DNA from: Stenotrophomonas lactitubi
Lineage (GTDB): Bacteria; Pseudomonadota; Gammaproteobacteria; Xanthomonadales; Xanthomonadaceae
Assembly (NCBI RefSeq): GCF_002803515.1
Contig: NZ_PHQX01000003.1
Location: forward strand, 62,001-126,000
DNA: 64,000 nt
Reading direction: 5' to 3'
Positions within the stretch are counted from its first letter, which is position 1. The number at the start of each line of letters is the position of its first letter. The notes beneath the pieces were generated by a model, which was not told the origin of the DNA, did no database searches, and was given only the letters and a program-made list of their open reading frames with translations. This document shows positions 1 through 7,376 of this stretch, piece after piece. The translations under genes were made by a program, and so were the position numbers.

Positions 1-65
1 GGCGCTGCGGACAACAGGCTGCCGCACAGAAGCACGGCCAACGCGGAAAACTGCAGGTTGCGCAT
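1..65 (-). CDS. Partial secreted protein, N-terminus only
   Basis: Only the first 21 codons lie in the window; the rest runs off the left edge. They encode a typical signal peptide (MRNLQFSALAVLLCGSLLSA), so the product is probably exported. Two ATGs are adjacent; the second is chosen because AAGGAG then lies 6 nt upstream, against 3 nt for the first. The DUF2145 gene ends 18 nt upstream on the same strand, so the two are probably co-transcribed. Function cannot be judged. Confidence 0.55.
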   Translation of the reverse strand, partial: MRNLQFSALAVLLCGSLLSAA

Positions 66-83
66 CATCTTCTCCTTGCCAGG

Positions 84-935
84 TCAGGGCGCAGCGGCGG
101 CGGTGCCGTCGACCGTCGCATGCGCAATGGTCAGTTCCTGCTGCAGCTGGCTGCGCTGGTGCAGGAAGTCGAATACCGATTCCACCGTCACCACCGAGTA
201 GTTGCCGGAAATGCGTTCGCTGGCCGGATGGTCGGTGGTGGTGGCGTTGGCCACGAACAAGCGCGCACCCACGCGCTTGCCCAGGCCGATATGCAACACG
301 CTGGGCTGGAACTTCTGCGCGCGCAGCCATTGCTGCGCCTGTTCGCGCTTGACGATGACCGGGCCACCTTCAGCCTGCGCCATTGCCGCGGCCAGCACTT
401 CCAGGATCCACTGGTTGGAATTCTGGAAGTCGGTGGCGAACGGATAGGCCACGACGTTGTACTTCGATTCGTGCAGCGCCTTGGGCTGGATCGCCGGTGC
501 TGCCAGCATCCGCTTCAGTGCCAGCTGCAACGCCGGCGGCGGCACGCCGATGCGCAGATCGGTATGGGTGCCGCTCTCGCCGACGAAATTGCCCAGGCCC
601 TCGCGGTACAGCTGCGAGCTGTCGGTCTTGCAGCGGTTGAGCAGGTGCATCGCACGCCAGCGGCCGTCGTCTTCGCGCAGCAGGAAGGCCAGGTGGCTGT
701 GGCGCAGGCCGTAGCGGCTCAGGTCCTGGCCACCACGCGCGGCGATCACCACGTCAACGTCGGGCAGCGCATCCAGGCGCTCGGCCGTGGTCCACGCCAC
801 ATCGAACATCGCCGCCTGTGCGGCCACGCTGGGGTAGCGCTCCAGGCAGGTGCCGCTGTCGGCCCATGCCGGCGCGGTGGCCAGCAGGCCCATCAACAGC
901 AGCAGGCCGCAGCGCAGGCGATGCAGACGTTCCAT
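84..935 (-). CDS. DUF2145 family exported protein
   Basis: 283 aa with a clear signal peptide (residues 1-25, ending APAWA). The mature part carries features I associate with DUF2145: an RHSHLAF segment around residue 78, a W-x-x-MHLLNRC segment around residue 95 and a YREGLGNF segment around residue 111. DUF2145 proteins are periplasmic and have no established biochemical role. It sits just upstream of another exported protein in the same direction, suggesting a small operon for envelope proteins. Confidence 0.8.
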   Translation of the reverse strand: MERLHRLRCGLLLLMGLLATAPAWADSGTCLERYPSVAAQAAMFDVAWTTAERLDALPDVDVVIAARGGQDLSRYGLRHSHLAFLLREDDGRWRAMHLLNRCKTDSSQLYREGLGNFVGESGTHTDLRIGVPPPALQLALKRMLAAPAIQPKALHESKYNVVAYPFATDFQNSNQWILEVLAAAMAQAEGGPVIVKREQAQQWLRAQKFQPSVLHIGLGKRVGARLFVANATTTDHPASERISGNYSVVTVESVFDFLHQRSQLQQELTIAHATVDGTAAAAP

Positions 936-992
936 GTATACCGCTCCAGACGCGGGCAGGCCCGCGCGCCGATCATACCCGCATCGCTGGAA

Positions 993-1211
993 TCAGCGCT
1001 CCACGCCCTTGCGACGCAATTCCTTGTCGCAGGTATCGCTGATCGGCGCGATCGGCAACGGCGGGCGCTCGTTGCGCGGATTGCGCAGGGCCGGCTGCTC
1101 GCGGTAGGCATCCAGCTGCTGCTGGCAGGCGTGCGACAGCGGGTCCAGTTCGGTGGGGGTGGTAGAGCAGGCCGCCAGCAGGGCCAGCGGCAGCAGAAGC
1201 AGGGTACGCAT
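993..1211 (-). CDS. Small lipoprotein of unknown function
   Basis: 72 aa. The N-terminus is a lipoprotein signal (MRTLLLLPLALLAAC), with Cys15 the predicted lipidation site and Ser/Thr following. The mature part has two further cysteines, may hold a disulfide, and ends in a basic tail. It lies upstream of and parallel to the DUF2145 gene. No family was recognised; membrane anchoring is inferred from the lipobox only. Confidence 0.65.
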   Translation of the reverse strand: MRTLLLLPLALLAACSTTPTELDPLSHACQQQLDAYREQPALRNPRNERPPLPIAPISDTCDKELRRKGVER

Positions 1212-1290
1212 GGGGACATCCAGTCCGAGGGGGGAGGCTGGACTCTAACTGCGCTGACGGATCGAAATGTTCAAAAAGCGCTGGACGGCA

Positions 1291-2256
1291 TCACCCCAAC
1301 GCCAGCCGCGCTTTGACCTCGGCGGCAATCCGCGCGGTCTCGCGCAGCGGTTCGATGCGGTCGTACTGCCAATCCAACCAGCGCGGCTGCAAGCGCCCGC
1401 GTTCGCGCAACTGCTGCTGGAAGCGCGCCAACCGTCCCTGCGCCGTATCTGCCAGGGCCACCATCACCGGCATGCGCGTGGCGCTGGCCTCGGACAGCAG
1501 GTTCACCGAATCGGGCGACACCACCACCCGGTTGGCCCAGCCAAGCAGACCGGCGTACGGGTTCACACCATCGCCGCCATCACCCCAGATCACATGCGGC
1601 AGGTCGGCGAACTTCGCGCGCAGGATCTCGGCCAGCGCCGGCGGCGTGCGCCGCGAAGTGGTCGCCAGCAGGCTGCCACCCTCGCTGCGGATCTGTTCGG
1701 CCAGCGCCTGGAACACGTGCACCATCGCCGTCTCATCCCAGGGTGCCAGCGGCGTCGGGCCGCCCACCAGCAGCGCGGTGCGCGGGCCGGGCAGGGTGCT
1801 GAAGCTGGCGAACGCGGCGCGGCCCAAGGCCAGCCAATCATCGTCCACCGGGTTCAGGCTGCCGACCAGGGTCAGCACGTTGCTGCCGCGCAGGGCGTCA
1901 TGCTCGGGCACCACCACCACGTCCCAGTGGCGGGAACCGATACGCGGGTCGAGGATCTGCACCACCTGGCTGCCGCGCGCACGCAGCACGCGCAGCGCTC
2001 CGGCGGCCTGGCGGCCACAGCCGATCGCCAGCGCAGGCGCCTCGGCAGCGAGGGACGCGAGCGCCTCGCCGTAGCCATTCACATCACCAGGCAAGCGCCG
2101 CGGCGACAGCCAGCGCCAAGGGGCGCGGGGTTGCAGTACCAGGGGACGGTGGCTGCCCAGGCGCAGCGCCGTCGCCAGCGCGACCGCCTGGCGGACATTA
2201 CCGGCACGGCCATCGGTGACCGTCCATGGCGTGCTCGATCGTTTCACCATTGGCAT
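1291..2256 (-). CDS. ELM1/GtrOC1-like family protein (DUF1022)
   Basis: 321 aa. The opening WTVTDGRAGN motif and the later GG(P)TP, WGDGGDGVNPYAGLLGWAN and VVSPDSVNLLSEA segments match the bacterial family named after plant mitochondrial fission protein ELM1, which has a glycosyltransferase-B-like fold. Family members are proposed nucleoside-diphosphate-sugar-dependent enzymes of the envelope, but none has a firmly known substrate. No signal peptide is visible. It is divergent from the RutE-like gene across about 115 bp that should hold both promoters. Confidence 0.8.
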   Translation of the reverse strand: MPMVKRSSTPWTVTDGRAGNVRQAVALATALRLGSHRPLVLQPRAPWRWLSPRRLPGDVNGYGEALASLAAEAPALAIGCGRQAAGALRVLRARGSQVVQILDPRIGSRHWDVVVVPEHDALRGSNVLTLVGSLNPVDDDWLALGRAAFASFSTLPGPRTALLVGGPTPLAPWDETAMVHVFQALAEQIRSEGGSLLATTSRRTPPALAEILRAKFADLPHVIWGDGGDGVNPYAGLLGWANRVVVSPDSVNLLSEASATRMPVMVALADTAQGRLARFQQQLRERGRLQPRWLDWQYDRIEPLRETARIAAEVKARLALG

Positions 2257-2371
2257 TAATTCGTTTCAATCCTGCTGGGTGTTGCAACAGTCGCGACACT
2301 CTACACTGCGGATCGACGTTTCGCCCCGCGCCGCCCGCGGGCACTGACCTTAGCCGCCCTGGAGATCCACG

Positions 2372-2962
2372 ATGTCCCACGCGCTCGACGCTGCTGCACT
2401 GGACCAGTTGTTCCGCACCGCCCGTACCCAGAACGCCTTCCTCGACAAGCCTGTCGAAGACGCGCAGTTGCACGCCCTGTACGACCTGCTGAAGTGGGGC
2501 CCGACCGCCGCCAACGGCAGCCCGGCGCGCTTCGTGTTCGTGAAGTCGGCCGAAGCCAAGGCCAAGCTCGCACCGGCGCTGTCCGAAGGCAACCACAACA
2601 AGACCCTGGCCGCCCCGGTCACCGTCATCGTGGCCTTCGACCAGGACTTCCACGAGAAGCTGCCGTACCTGTTCCCGCACACCGATGCCAAGGCCTGGTT
2701 CGACGGCCCGCGCGAAGGCCGCCATGAAGGCGCGTTCCGCAACGGCAGCCTGCAGGGCGGTTACCTGATCCTGGCCGCGCGCGCGCTGGGCCTGGATGCC
2801 GGCCCGATGTCCGGCTTCGACAACGCCAAGGTCGATGAAGCCTTCTTCGCCGGCACCAGCATCAAGTCGAATTTCCTGGTCAACCTGGGGTACGGTGACG
2901 ATTCGGGCCTGTTCCCCCGTCTGCCGCGTCTGTCGTTCGACGAAGCGGCGCGCATCGCGTAA
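2372..2962 (+). CDS. rutE: Malonic semialdehyde reductase RutE/HadB-type nitroreductase
   Basis: 196 aa, full length for the RutE/HadB branch of FMN-dependent nitroreductases. The [16 protein letters not shown] segment near residue 41 is the family's FMN-phosphate-binding region, and the [23 protein letters not shown] stretch (about 128-150) is very characteristic. RutE reduces malonic semialdehyde to 3-hydroxypropionate in the pyrimidine-degrading Rut pathway, but no other rut gene is nearby, so the physiological substrate here is open. GGAG lies 8 nt before the start. A GC hairpin without a T-run follows the stop. Confidence 0.85.
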   Translation: MSHALDAAALDQLFRTARTQNAFLDKPVEDAQLHALYDLLKWGPTAANGSPARFVFVKSAEAKAKLAPALSEGNHNKTLAAPVTVIVAFDQDFHEKLPYLFPHTDAKAWFDGPREGRHEGAFRNGSLQGGYLILAARALGLDAGPMSGFDNAKVDEAFFAGTSIKSNFLVNLGYGDDSGLFPRLPRLSFDEAARIA

Positions 2963-2980
2963 GTCGCTGTATCGGTTTCG

Positions 2981-3002
2981 GGCCCGCCCGCCGTGGCGGG
3001 CC
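2981..3002 (+). terminator. Weak terminator-like hairpin after the RutE-like gene
   Basis: An 8-bp perfect GC stem (GGCCCGCC / GGCGGGCC) with a 6-nt loop starts about 18 nt after the stop codon. There is no T-tract, so intrinsic termination is uncertain. Confidence 0.35.
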
Positions 3003-3047
3003 ATTGCTGCACTGTGTTCCCACCCTACGATCCGGAGAGTTCCTGAG

Positions 3048-3755
3048 ATGAGCGCCACCCGTAAACTGCTGCTGCCGCTGGCCCTGACCCTGGCCATCGC
3101 CGCCTGCTCCAAGCCGGCCGACACCGCTGCCCCGGCGGCTGATGCTGCTGCCCCGGCCGCCACCGAGCAGGCTGCCACCACCCCGGCCGCCGACGCCGCT
3201 GCTGCCCCGGCTGCTGCCGCGATCACCATCGCCTCGGGCACCTACAAGCTCGACCCGACCCACACCGACGTGCTGGCGCAGTGGAGCCACTTCGGCTTCT
3301 CCAACCCGAGCGCGCACTTCGGCAATGCCGAAGGCACCCTGGTGTACGACGCCACCGACGTCACCAAGTCCACCGTGGAAGTGAAGCTGCCGCTGAGCGG
3401 CCTGAACAGCTTCACCGCCAAGTTCGACGAGCACCTGAAGAGCGCCGACTTCTTCGACGCTGCCAAGTTCCCGGCCGCCAGCTTCAAGAGCACCAAGGTC
3501 GAATCGGCCGGCACCAACAAGCTGACCGTCACCGGCGATCTGACCATCAAGGACATCACCAAGCCGGTGACCCTGGATGTGACCGTCAACGGCGGCGGCG
3601 AGCACCCGATGGCCAAGGTTCCGGCCGCCGGCTTCGATGCCACCACCACGATCAAGCGCAGCGATTTCGGCGTCGGCGCCTACGCCCCGAACGTCAGCGA
3701 TGAAGTGAAGATCCGCATCACCACCGAAGCCACCGGCGAGAAGCCGGCTGCTTGA
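3048..3755 (+). CDS. YceI family lipoprotein
   Basis: 235 aa. A lipobox (LTLAIAAC, Cys20) is followed by a low-complexity Ala/Pro/Thr linker to about residue 60, then a complete YceI domain: the opening Y-K-L-D-P-THTDVLAQWSHFGFSNPSAHF, then T-A-K-F-DEHLKSADFFDAAKFPAASFKST, and the TKPVTLDVT strand. YceI proteins are lipocalin-like barrels that bind long-chain isoprenoid or amide lipids in the periplasm; this copy is membrane-anchored. The ATG is chosen for a nearby GGAGAG and because longer in-frame readings lack a signal peptide. A strong terminator follows. Confidence 0.88.
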   Translation: MSATRKLLLPLALTLAIAACSKPADTAAPAADAAAPAATEQAATTPAADAAAAPAAAAITIASGTYKLDPTHTDVLAQWSHFGFSNPSAHFGNAEGTLVYDATDVTKSTVEVKLPLSGLNSFTAKFDEHLKSADFFDAAKFPAASFKSTKVESAGTNKLTVTGDLTIKDITKPVTLDVTVNGGGEHPMAKVPAAGFDATTTIKRSDFGVGAYAPNVSDEVKIRITTEATGEKPAA

Positions 3756-3788
3756 TGCAACATCCCGCTCACTCGTCGTGAGAAGGCA

Positions 3789-3820
3789 GAAGGCCCGCTG
3801 AAAAGCGGGCCTTCTTTTTT
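3789..3820 (+). terminator. Intrinsic terminator after the YceI gene
   Basis: A perfect 11-bp GC-rich stem (3789-3799 with 3804-3814) is capped by a GAAA tetraloop and followed directly by TTTTTT. It starts 33 nt after the YceI stop codon. Confidence 0.92.
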
Positions 3821-3828
3821 GGGCGCTG

Positions 3829-3891
3829 GTAGAGCCGGCCGCTGGCCGGCTGCGGACCTGGATTCGGTGGGTGCGGACCGTTGGTCCGCAC
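3829..3891 (+). repeat. GTAG-type REP palindromes (two)
   Basis: The first unit begins with GTAG and forms the palindrome GCCGGCCGCTGGCCGGC. The second (3867-3891) is the different palindrome GTGCGGACCGTTGGTCCGCAC, which recurs at 5286-5310. GTAG-headed REPs (SMAG elements) are abundant between genes in Stenotrophomonas maltophilia. Confidence 0.8.
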
Positions 3892-3913
3892 AATCTCTCC
3901 GAAGCAGGATTTC

Positions 3914-4315
3914 TCAGCGCAGCGTACCCAGCCACGCGGTCGACGCTTCGCTCGGGCTCTGCTTGGCCTTCACCGTCAACCCGCTCGCGCGCACGAACGT
4001 CTGCGCGGCCTGTGCCACCACCTGGCGGGCGATCAGCGCCGCCTGCCTGGTAGACGCCTGCTGCTTGCGCAGCTGCACGATATGCACCGACGGGCGACCG
4101 ACCGGCGCGTACTTCTGGTCGCGGCGCAGGATGTCGGCTACCTGTGCCACTTCGTGTTCGGCCTGCAGGTAGCGGTGCTGTGCCTCGACCAGCTCACGCA
4201 GCGGTACGCGCGCCGCAGCCGGGTCGGCGAAGGCGGACAGCGCTGCGTCGCAGGCGCTGTCGTCGGCCAGGCGGGTACGCAGCGTGTCCACGCCGCTCAG
4301 GGTCAGTTTGCCCAC
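3914..4315 (-). CDS. Conserved hypothetical protein
   Basis: 133 aa using a GTG start with AGG six nt upstream; an in-frame ATG 42 nt further upstream (4357) would add a poorly structured 14-residue lead without a better ribosome site. The product is soluble, with no signal peptide or membrane helix, and rich in Ala, Arg and Gln. Long predicted helices (HRYLQAEHEVAQVADILRR and following) suggest a helical bundle or coiled coil. No family was recognised. It is divergent from the membrane-protein gene at 4407. Confidence 0.5.
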   Translation of the reverse strand: MGKLTLSGVDTLRTRLADDSACDAALSAFADPAAARVPLRELVEAQHRYLQAEHEVAQVADILRRDQKYAPVGRPSVHIVQLRKQQASTRQAALIARQVVAQAAQTFVRASGLTVKAKQSPSEASTAWLGTLR

Positions 4316-4406
4316 GTGGGGCCTCGTTGGTGCAGGAAAGGAGCGCGATTGTCGCATGGGGTCGCGGTTACCATGGCGGCCGCACTGAACCACGGAAGGC
4401 AACACC

Positions 4407-5228
4407 ATGCAGGAAGCGCAGTACTGGCTTGGCGAATTCTGGACCGGCCTGAGCGTGCTCGATCTGATCGGCGGCAGCGTGCTGGGCACCCTGTTGGGGC
4501 TGGCGCTGGGCATCTTCGCCTGGCGCTGGCTGCATCGACGCGATTGGCTGCGGCGGCAGCGGCGTTGGCACCACGGGCTGCTGGCCTCGTATGTGGTGCT
4601 GCTGCCGTTGCTGGTCGCATTCTTCGGCCTGCAGCTGGGCTTCACCGCCGGCGCGCACCGCGCGCTGTTCAAGCAGCTCGACCACTTCCAGCCGCACCTG
4701 CAGACGATGGTGGAAGGGTGGAGCAGTGGCTTCACCGCTTCGCTGGAAGACGAGCGCATGCGTGCAGCGCTGCAGAGCCAGGGCACGGTGGGCGATGTGG
4801 CAGATTCGCTGGCTGCGATCTACCTGAGCGAGCATCCGCTGCCCGGCGTGGACCGTTTGGGTGACGGGCCGATGGCGCGTGGCGTGGGCTGGGTGATCGG
4901 CAAGGTGCGCGCCGGGCTGCTGCGCGCGATGGTGGAAGACACGCTGATCGACAAGGCCGGCACGGTCGGCCTGGAGCCGAAGATGGTGCGCGAGGCGCTG
5001 ACCATGCGCATGGATGAGCTGCTGCATACACGTGGCGTGCTGCGGCTGGTGAAGGCGCAGATCAACGGCATGATGCCGGGCGTGTACCTGGGGTTGCTGC
5101 TGCCGCTGGCGATCATTGCGCTGCTGCTGGCGCTGGAGATATGGGCCGCGCACCGGTTCGGGTGGGTGCGTGGGGCTGCGCCCCGCGCTCCTGTAGAGCC
5201 GAGCTCATGCTCGGCTCATCGCGCGTAG
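4407..5228 (+). CDS. Integral membrane protein of unknown function
   Basis: 273 aa. Two N-terminal membrane helices (about 14-40 and 56-76) and one near the C-terminus (about 225-245) flank a roughly 145-residue soluble domain with helical segments and an EPKMVREALTMRMDELL stretch. No family was recognised. The last 18 codons, ending in PVEPSSCSAHRA, are encoded by a GTAG REP palindrome, so the natural C-terminus was probably altered when the repeat inserted or drifted into frame. Confidence 0.6.
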   Translation: MQEAQYWLGEFWTGLSVLDLIGGSVLGTLLGLALGIFAWRWLHRRDWLRRQRRWHHGLLASYVVLLPLLVAFFGLQLGFTAGAHRALFKQLDHFQPHLQTMVEGWSSGFTASLEDERMRAALQSQGTVGDVADSLAAIYLSEHPLPGVDRLGDGPMARGVGWVIGKVRAGLLRAMVEDTLIDKAGTVGLEPKMVREALTMRMDELLHTRGVLRLVKAQINGMMPGVYLGLLLPLAIIALLLALEIWAAHRFGWVRGAAPRAPVEPSSCSAHRA

Positions 5229-5310
5229 CGCGAGGGCGGATAGAACAGCAGCCGAGCATGGGCTCGGCTCTACATAGTCAAAGACGTGCGGACCAACGGT
5301 CCGCACCTAC
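5193..5310 (+). repeat. GTAG REP cluster (inverted pair plus a single unit)
   Basis: A GTAG-headed palindrome (GAGCCGAGC...GCTCGGCTC) at the left faces a reversed copy ending in CTAC at 5270-5273. A third palindrome (GTGCGGACC / GGTCCGCAC, ending CTAC) closes the block. The left unit encodes the C-terminus of the upstream membrane protein. Inverted REP pairs like this form long hairpins in RNA. Confidence 0.8.
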
Positions 5311-5321
5311 CCCTTTTGCGG

Positions 5322-6119
5322 TCAATCGCCGTCCTGTTCGTCCGGGTGCGCCTTCCAGTAACCGGTCGAGCGGATCCAGTCGCGCGGCACGCCCAGGTGG
5401 CCTTCGATGAACTTGCGCATCATCCGTGCGCGGCGCGATTCGGTGGCGATCCAGTAGAACGCATCGCCGTCCGGGGCCTCGAAATCGGTCAGCATGTCTT
5501 CCAGCAGCGTGCTGCTGGCCGCCGGGAAGCCATTGCGCTCCAGCCAGTGGATGCGCACGTTCTCGTACTGCGGCAGATCCTGGCGCTCGTCCTCGTCGGC
5601 CACTTCGATGTACGCCTGCACCTGCGCGCCCTCGGGCAGCACGTCCAGCCAGCGGGCGATGGCCGGCAGCGCGGTTTCATCGCCAATCAGCACATAGGCG
5701 TCGTAGCTGTCGGCCACCACGAACGAACCGCGCGGGCCGCCGATCAGCAGCGTGTCGCCGGCCTGCGCGCGCTCGGCCCACGGCCCGGCGATGCCCTGGT
5801 CGTGCAGCACGAAGTCGATGGCCAGCTCGCCGGTTTCGTGGTCCCACCAGCGCGGGGTGTAGTCGCGTGCCGGCGACGGCTGCTTGCCGTCGGGGTAGCT
5901 GCGGCCCTCGGCGGTCAGCACCGGCAGCACCATCTCGCCGCTGGCGTTGGGGAAGAACAGCTTGATGTGGTCGTCGGCGCCGGGCGAATCGAAGCCGGCC
6001 AGGTCGTCGCCGCCCAGCACGATGCGGCGCATGTGCGGGGTGACGGTCTCGGTGCGCAGCACCGTCAGTTCACGGAAGCGCACATCCAGGCGCAGTCGCG
6101 AGTTGTGATGTTCGGTCAT
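5322..6119 (-). CDS. Siderophore-interacting protein, ferric-chelate reductase (ViuB/YqjH-like)
   Basis: 265 aa, normal length for the SIP family of FAD-dependent, NAD(P)H-using cytoplasmic reductases that release iron from ferric siderophores. Visible marks are TPHMRRIVLGGDDL (FAD-domain start), the ARDYTPRWW segment (R-x-Y-T, FAD binding), the GPRGSF motif near residue 130, and the C-terminal W-I-A-T-E...R-x-x-R region with STGYWK at the end. It lies 60 nt downstream of, and parallel to, a PadR regulator, the same pair (YqjH/YqjI) found in enterobacteria, so it is probably controlled by that regulator. Confidence 0.9.
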   Translation of the reverse strand: MTEHHNSRLRLDVRFRELTVLRTETVTPHMRRIVLGGDDLAGFDSPGADDHIKLFFPNASGEMVLPVLTAEGRSYPDGKQPSPARDYTPRWWDHETGELAIDFVLHDQGIAGPWAERAQAGDTLLIGGPRGSFVVADSYDAYVLIGDETALPAIARWLDVLPEGAQVQAYIEVADEDERQDLPQYENVRIHWLERNGFPAASSTLLEDMLTDFEAPDGDAFYWIATESRRARMMRKFIEGHLGVPRDWIRSTGYWKAHPDEQDGD

Positions 6120-6179
6120 GGGGGTACCTGTCGGAAGGTCGCGCGGGGGCGCGCGGCATGGGGGAAGACCTGGCTGGAT

Positions 6180-6740
6180 TCAGTCTGGCTGGGTCGTAGA
6201 AAAGGGAGAGGACACGTTGCTGGCCTGGCCATTCATCAGCGCCGACGCACGCGACAGCAGCGCGGCGACCTGCTCGGCTTCGCCGTCGGCCCAGCGCCCG
6301 TGGTGGTGCACCAGCGCCAGCTTGAACTCGCGCAGCGCAGCGGCCAGCGGCGCCGGCAGCGAGGCCTTGGTGATCTCGCGGGCGCGGTCGAACGCGCGTC
6401 GCTGCGCCAATCGCACCTGGGTGCGCTGCACCTTCAGCTCGAACTCGCCGGCAGTGGTGATGCGGAACACACGGCGGCCGTCCACCTCTTCCGACGCCAC
6501 CCAGCCAGCCTGCTCGAAGCTGGCCAGCAGCGGGTACATGGTGCCGGCACTGGGGGTGTAGGCCTGCATGAACATGGTGCTGATGTGCTGCATCAACTCG
6601 TAGCCGTGGCGCGGCTGCTCGCCGATCAGCGCCAGCACCAGCAGGCGCAGGTCGCCACGGCTGAGCACGCGCGGCTGGCCGTTGCGGCGGGGTACCGCGG
6701 CATCGTCGGTGCGGTTCCTGGGGGAGGGGGATCGGCCCAT
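6180..6740 (-). CDS. PadR family transcriptional regulator (YqjI-like)
   Basis: 186 aa. The winged helix covers about residues 24-100: VLSRGDLRLLVLALIGEQPRHGYELMQHI, then the S-A-G-T-M-YPLLASFEQAGW recognition region and the wing. The C-terminal half is helical and should dimerise. The E. coli homologue YqjI represses the ferric reductase gene yqjH and responds to nickel/iron; this copy lacks an obvious His-rich N-terminus. The start is the ATG nearest the palindromic operator; longer readings run through the operator and are rejected. Autoregulation together with the downstream SIP gene is likely. Confidence 0.87.
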   Translation of the reverse strand: MGRSPSPRNRTDDAAVPRRNGQPRVLSRGDLRLLVLALIGEQPRHGYELMQHISTMFMQAYTPSAGTMYPLLASFEQAGWVASEEVDGRRVFRITTAGEFELKVQRTQVRLAQRRAFDRAREITKASLPAPLAAALREFKLALVHHHGRWADGEAEQVAALLSRASALMNGQASNVSSPFSTTQPD

Positions 6741-6742
6741 TT

Positions 6743-6779
6743 CGATATATCGGTAACGTGTGCCGCAAACGATATATCG
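6743..6779 (-). promoter_or_regulatory. Double palindromic operator, probably for the PadR regulator
   Basis: Two identical 10-bp palindromes CGATATATCG lie at 6743-6752 and 6770-6779, centres 27 bp apart, directly upstream of the PadR-family start codon. AT-rich palindromes at this position in front of a PadR/YqjI gene are typical of autoregulatory operators. They stand out in otherwise GC-rich sequence. Confidence 0.75.
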
Positions 6780-6783
6780 ATAA

Positions 6784-7304
6784 GCCGGACCCGACAAGCA
6801 CGGTTTCGGCCACAACGCTTGCCAGATCGGGCCATGCAGCCAGCTACTGCAAGGGCTGAAGGGGAGGGGTGCGCGCGGCGCAAGCCACCGTTGCGCGGCC
6901 TGACATCCGTATCGGGCCACGCAACGGCGCTGCGGGTTTCCGCCCCGGGCGGGGCGCAGCAGACGAGCGGCGAACCGCGGGAAGGGGCCTGCTCGCCGCC
7001 AACCGTGCGCAGCCGCCCCGCCCGCGTCGAGAGGCGCGCGCGACACGTTGTCGCGGGTTCAGCGGCAGCCCGTCAGACAACGCCGACACTGCGCCGGCCT
7101 TGCCCCACAACGGTCATCCGCAGCAGTAACACTGCGTCCTGCGCATGGGCGCAGCAGGCCGCAGGCGACAGCTGGCGCAGCCCTTGCAGGCAGCCATAGC
7201 GGCCTGCAGCAGTGCTTTGTCCCGCCGGTGGACGTCCCGGGACATGCCATGCAGACAGGGGGGGGCTGCCTCCATACGCCGGCGTAGCCAAGTGACGAAA
7301 GCCC
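6784..7304. other. Intergenic stretch without recognised genes
   Basis: About 520 bp of GC-rich sequence between the PadR operator and the aceE promoter region. Open frames here lack ribosome sites, recognisable domains and consistent codon bias. No repeat element was identified. Confidence 0.5.
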
Positions 7305-7333
7305 TTGGTGCGCTACACTTTGCGGTCTAGAAA
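7305..7333 (+). promoter_or_regulatory. Possible aceE promoter
   Basis: TTGGTG and TAGAAA are separated by 17 bp, ending about 43 nt before the aceE start. Matches to the sigma-70 consensus are only partial (3/6 and 4/6). Confidence 0.3.
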
Positions 7334-7376
7334 TCTATCAACAGTCGCGCGCGTGCGTGCGGTAATGGGAGCGCTA

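Noticed and set aside
6844-7287. Several short open frames on both strands before aceE
   Set aside because: They overlap one another, have no ribosome sites or domains, and are expected by chance in GC-rich sequence.
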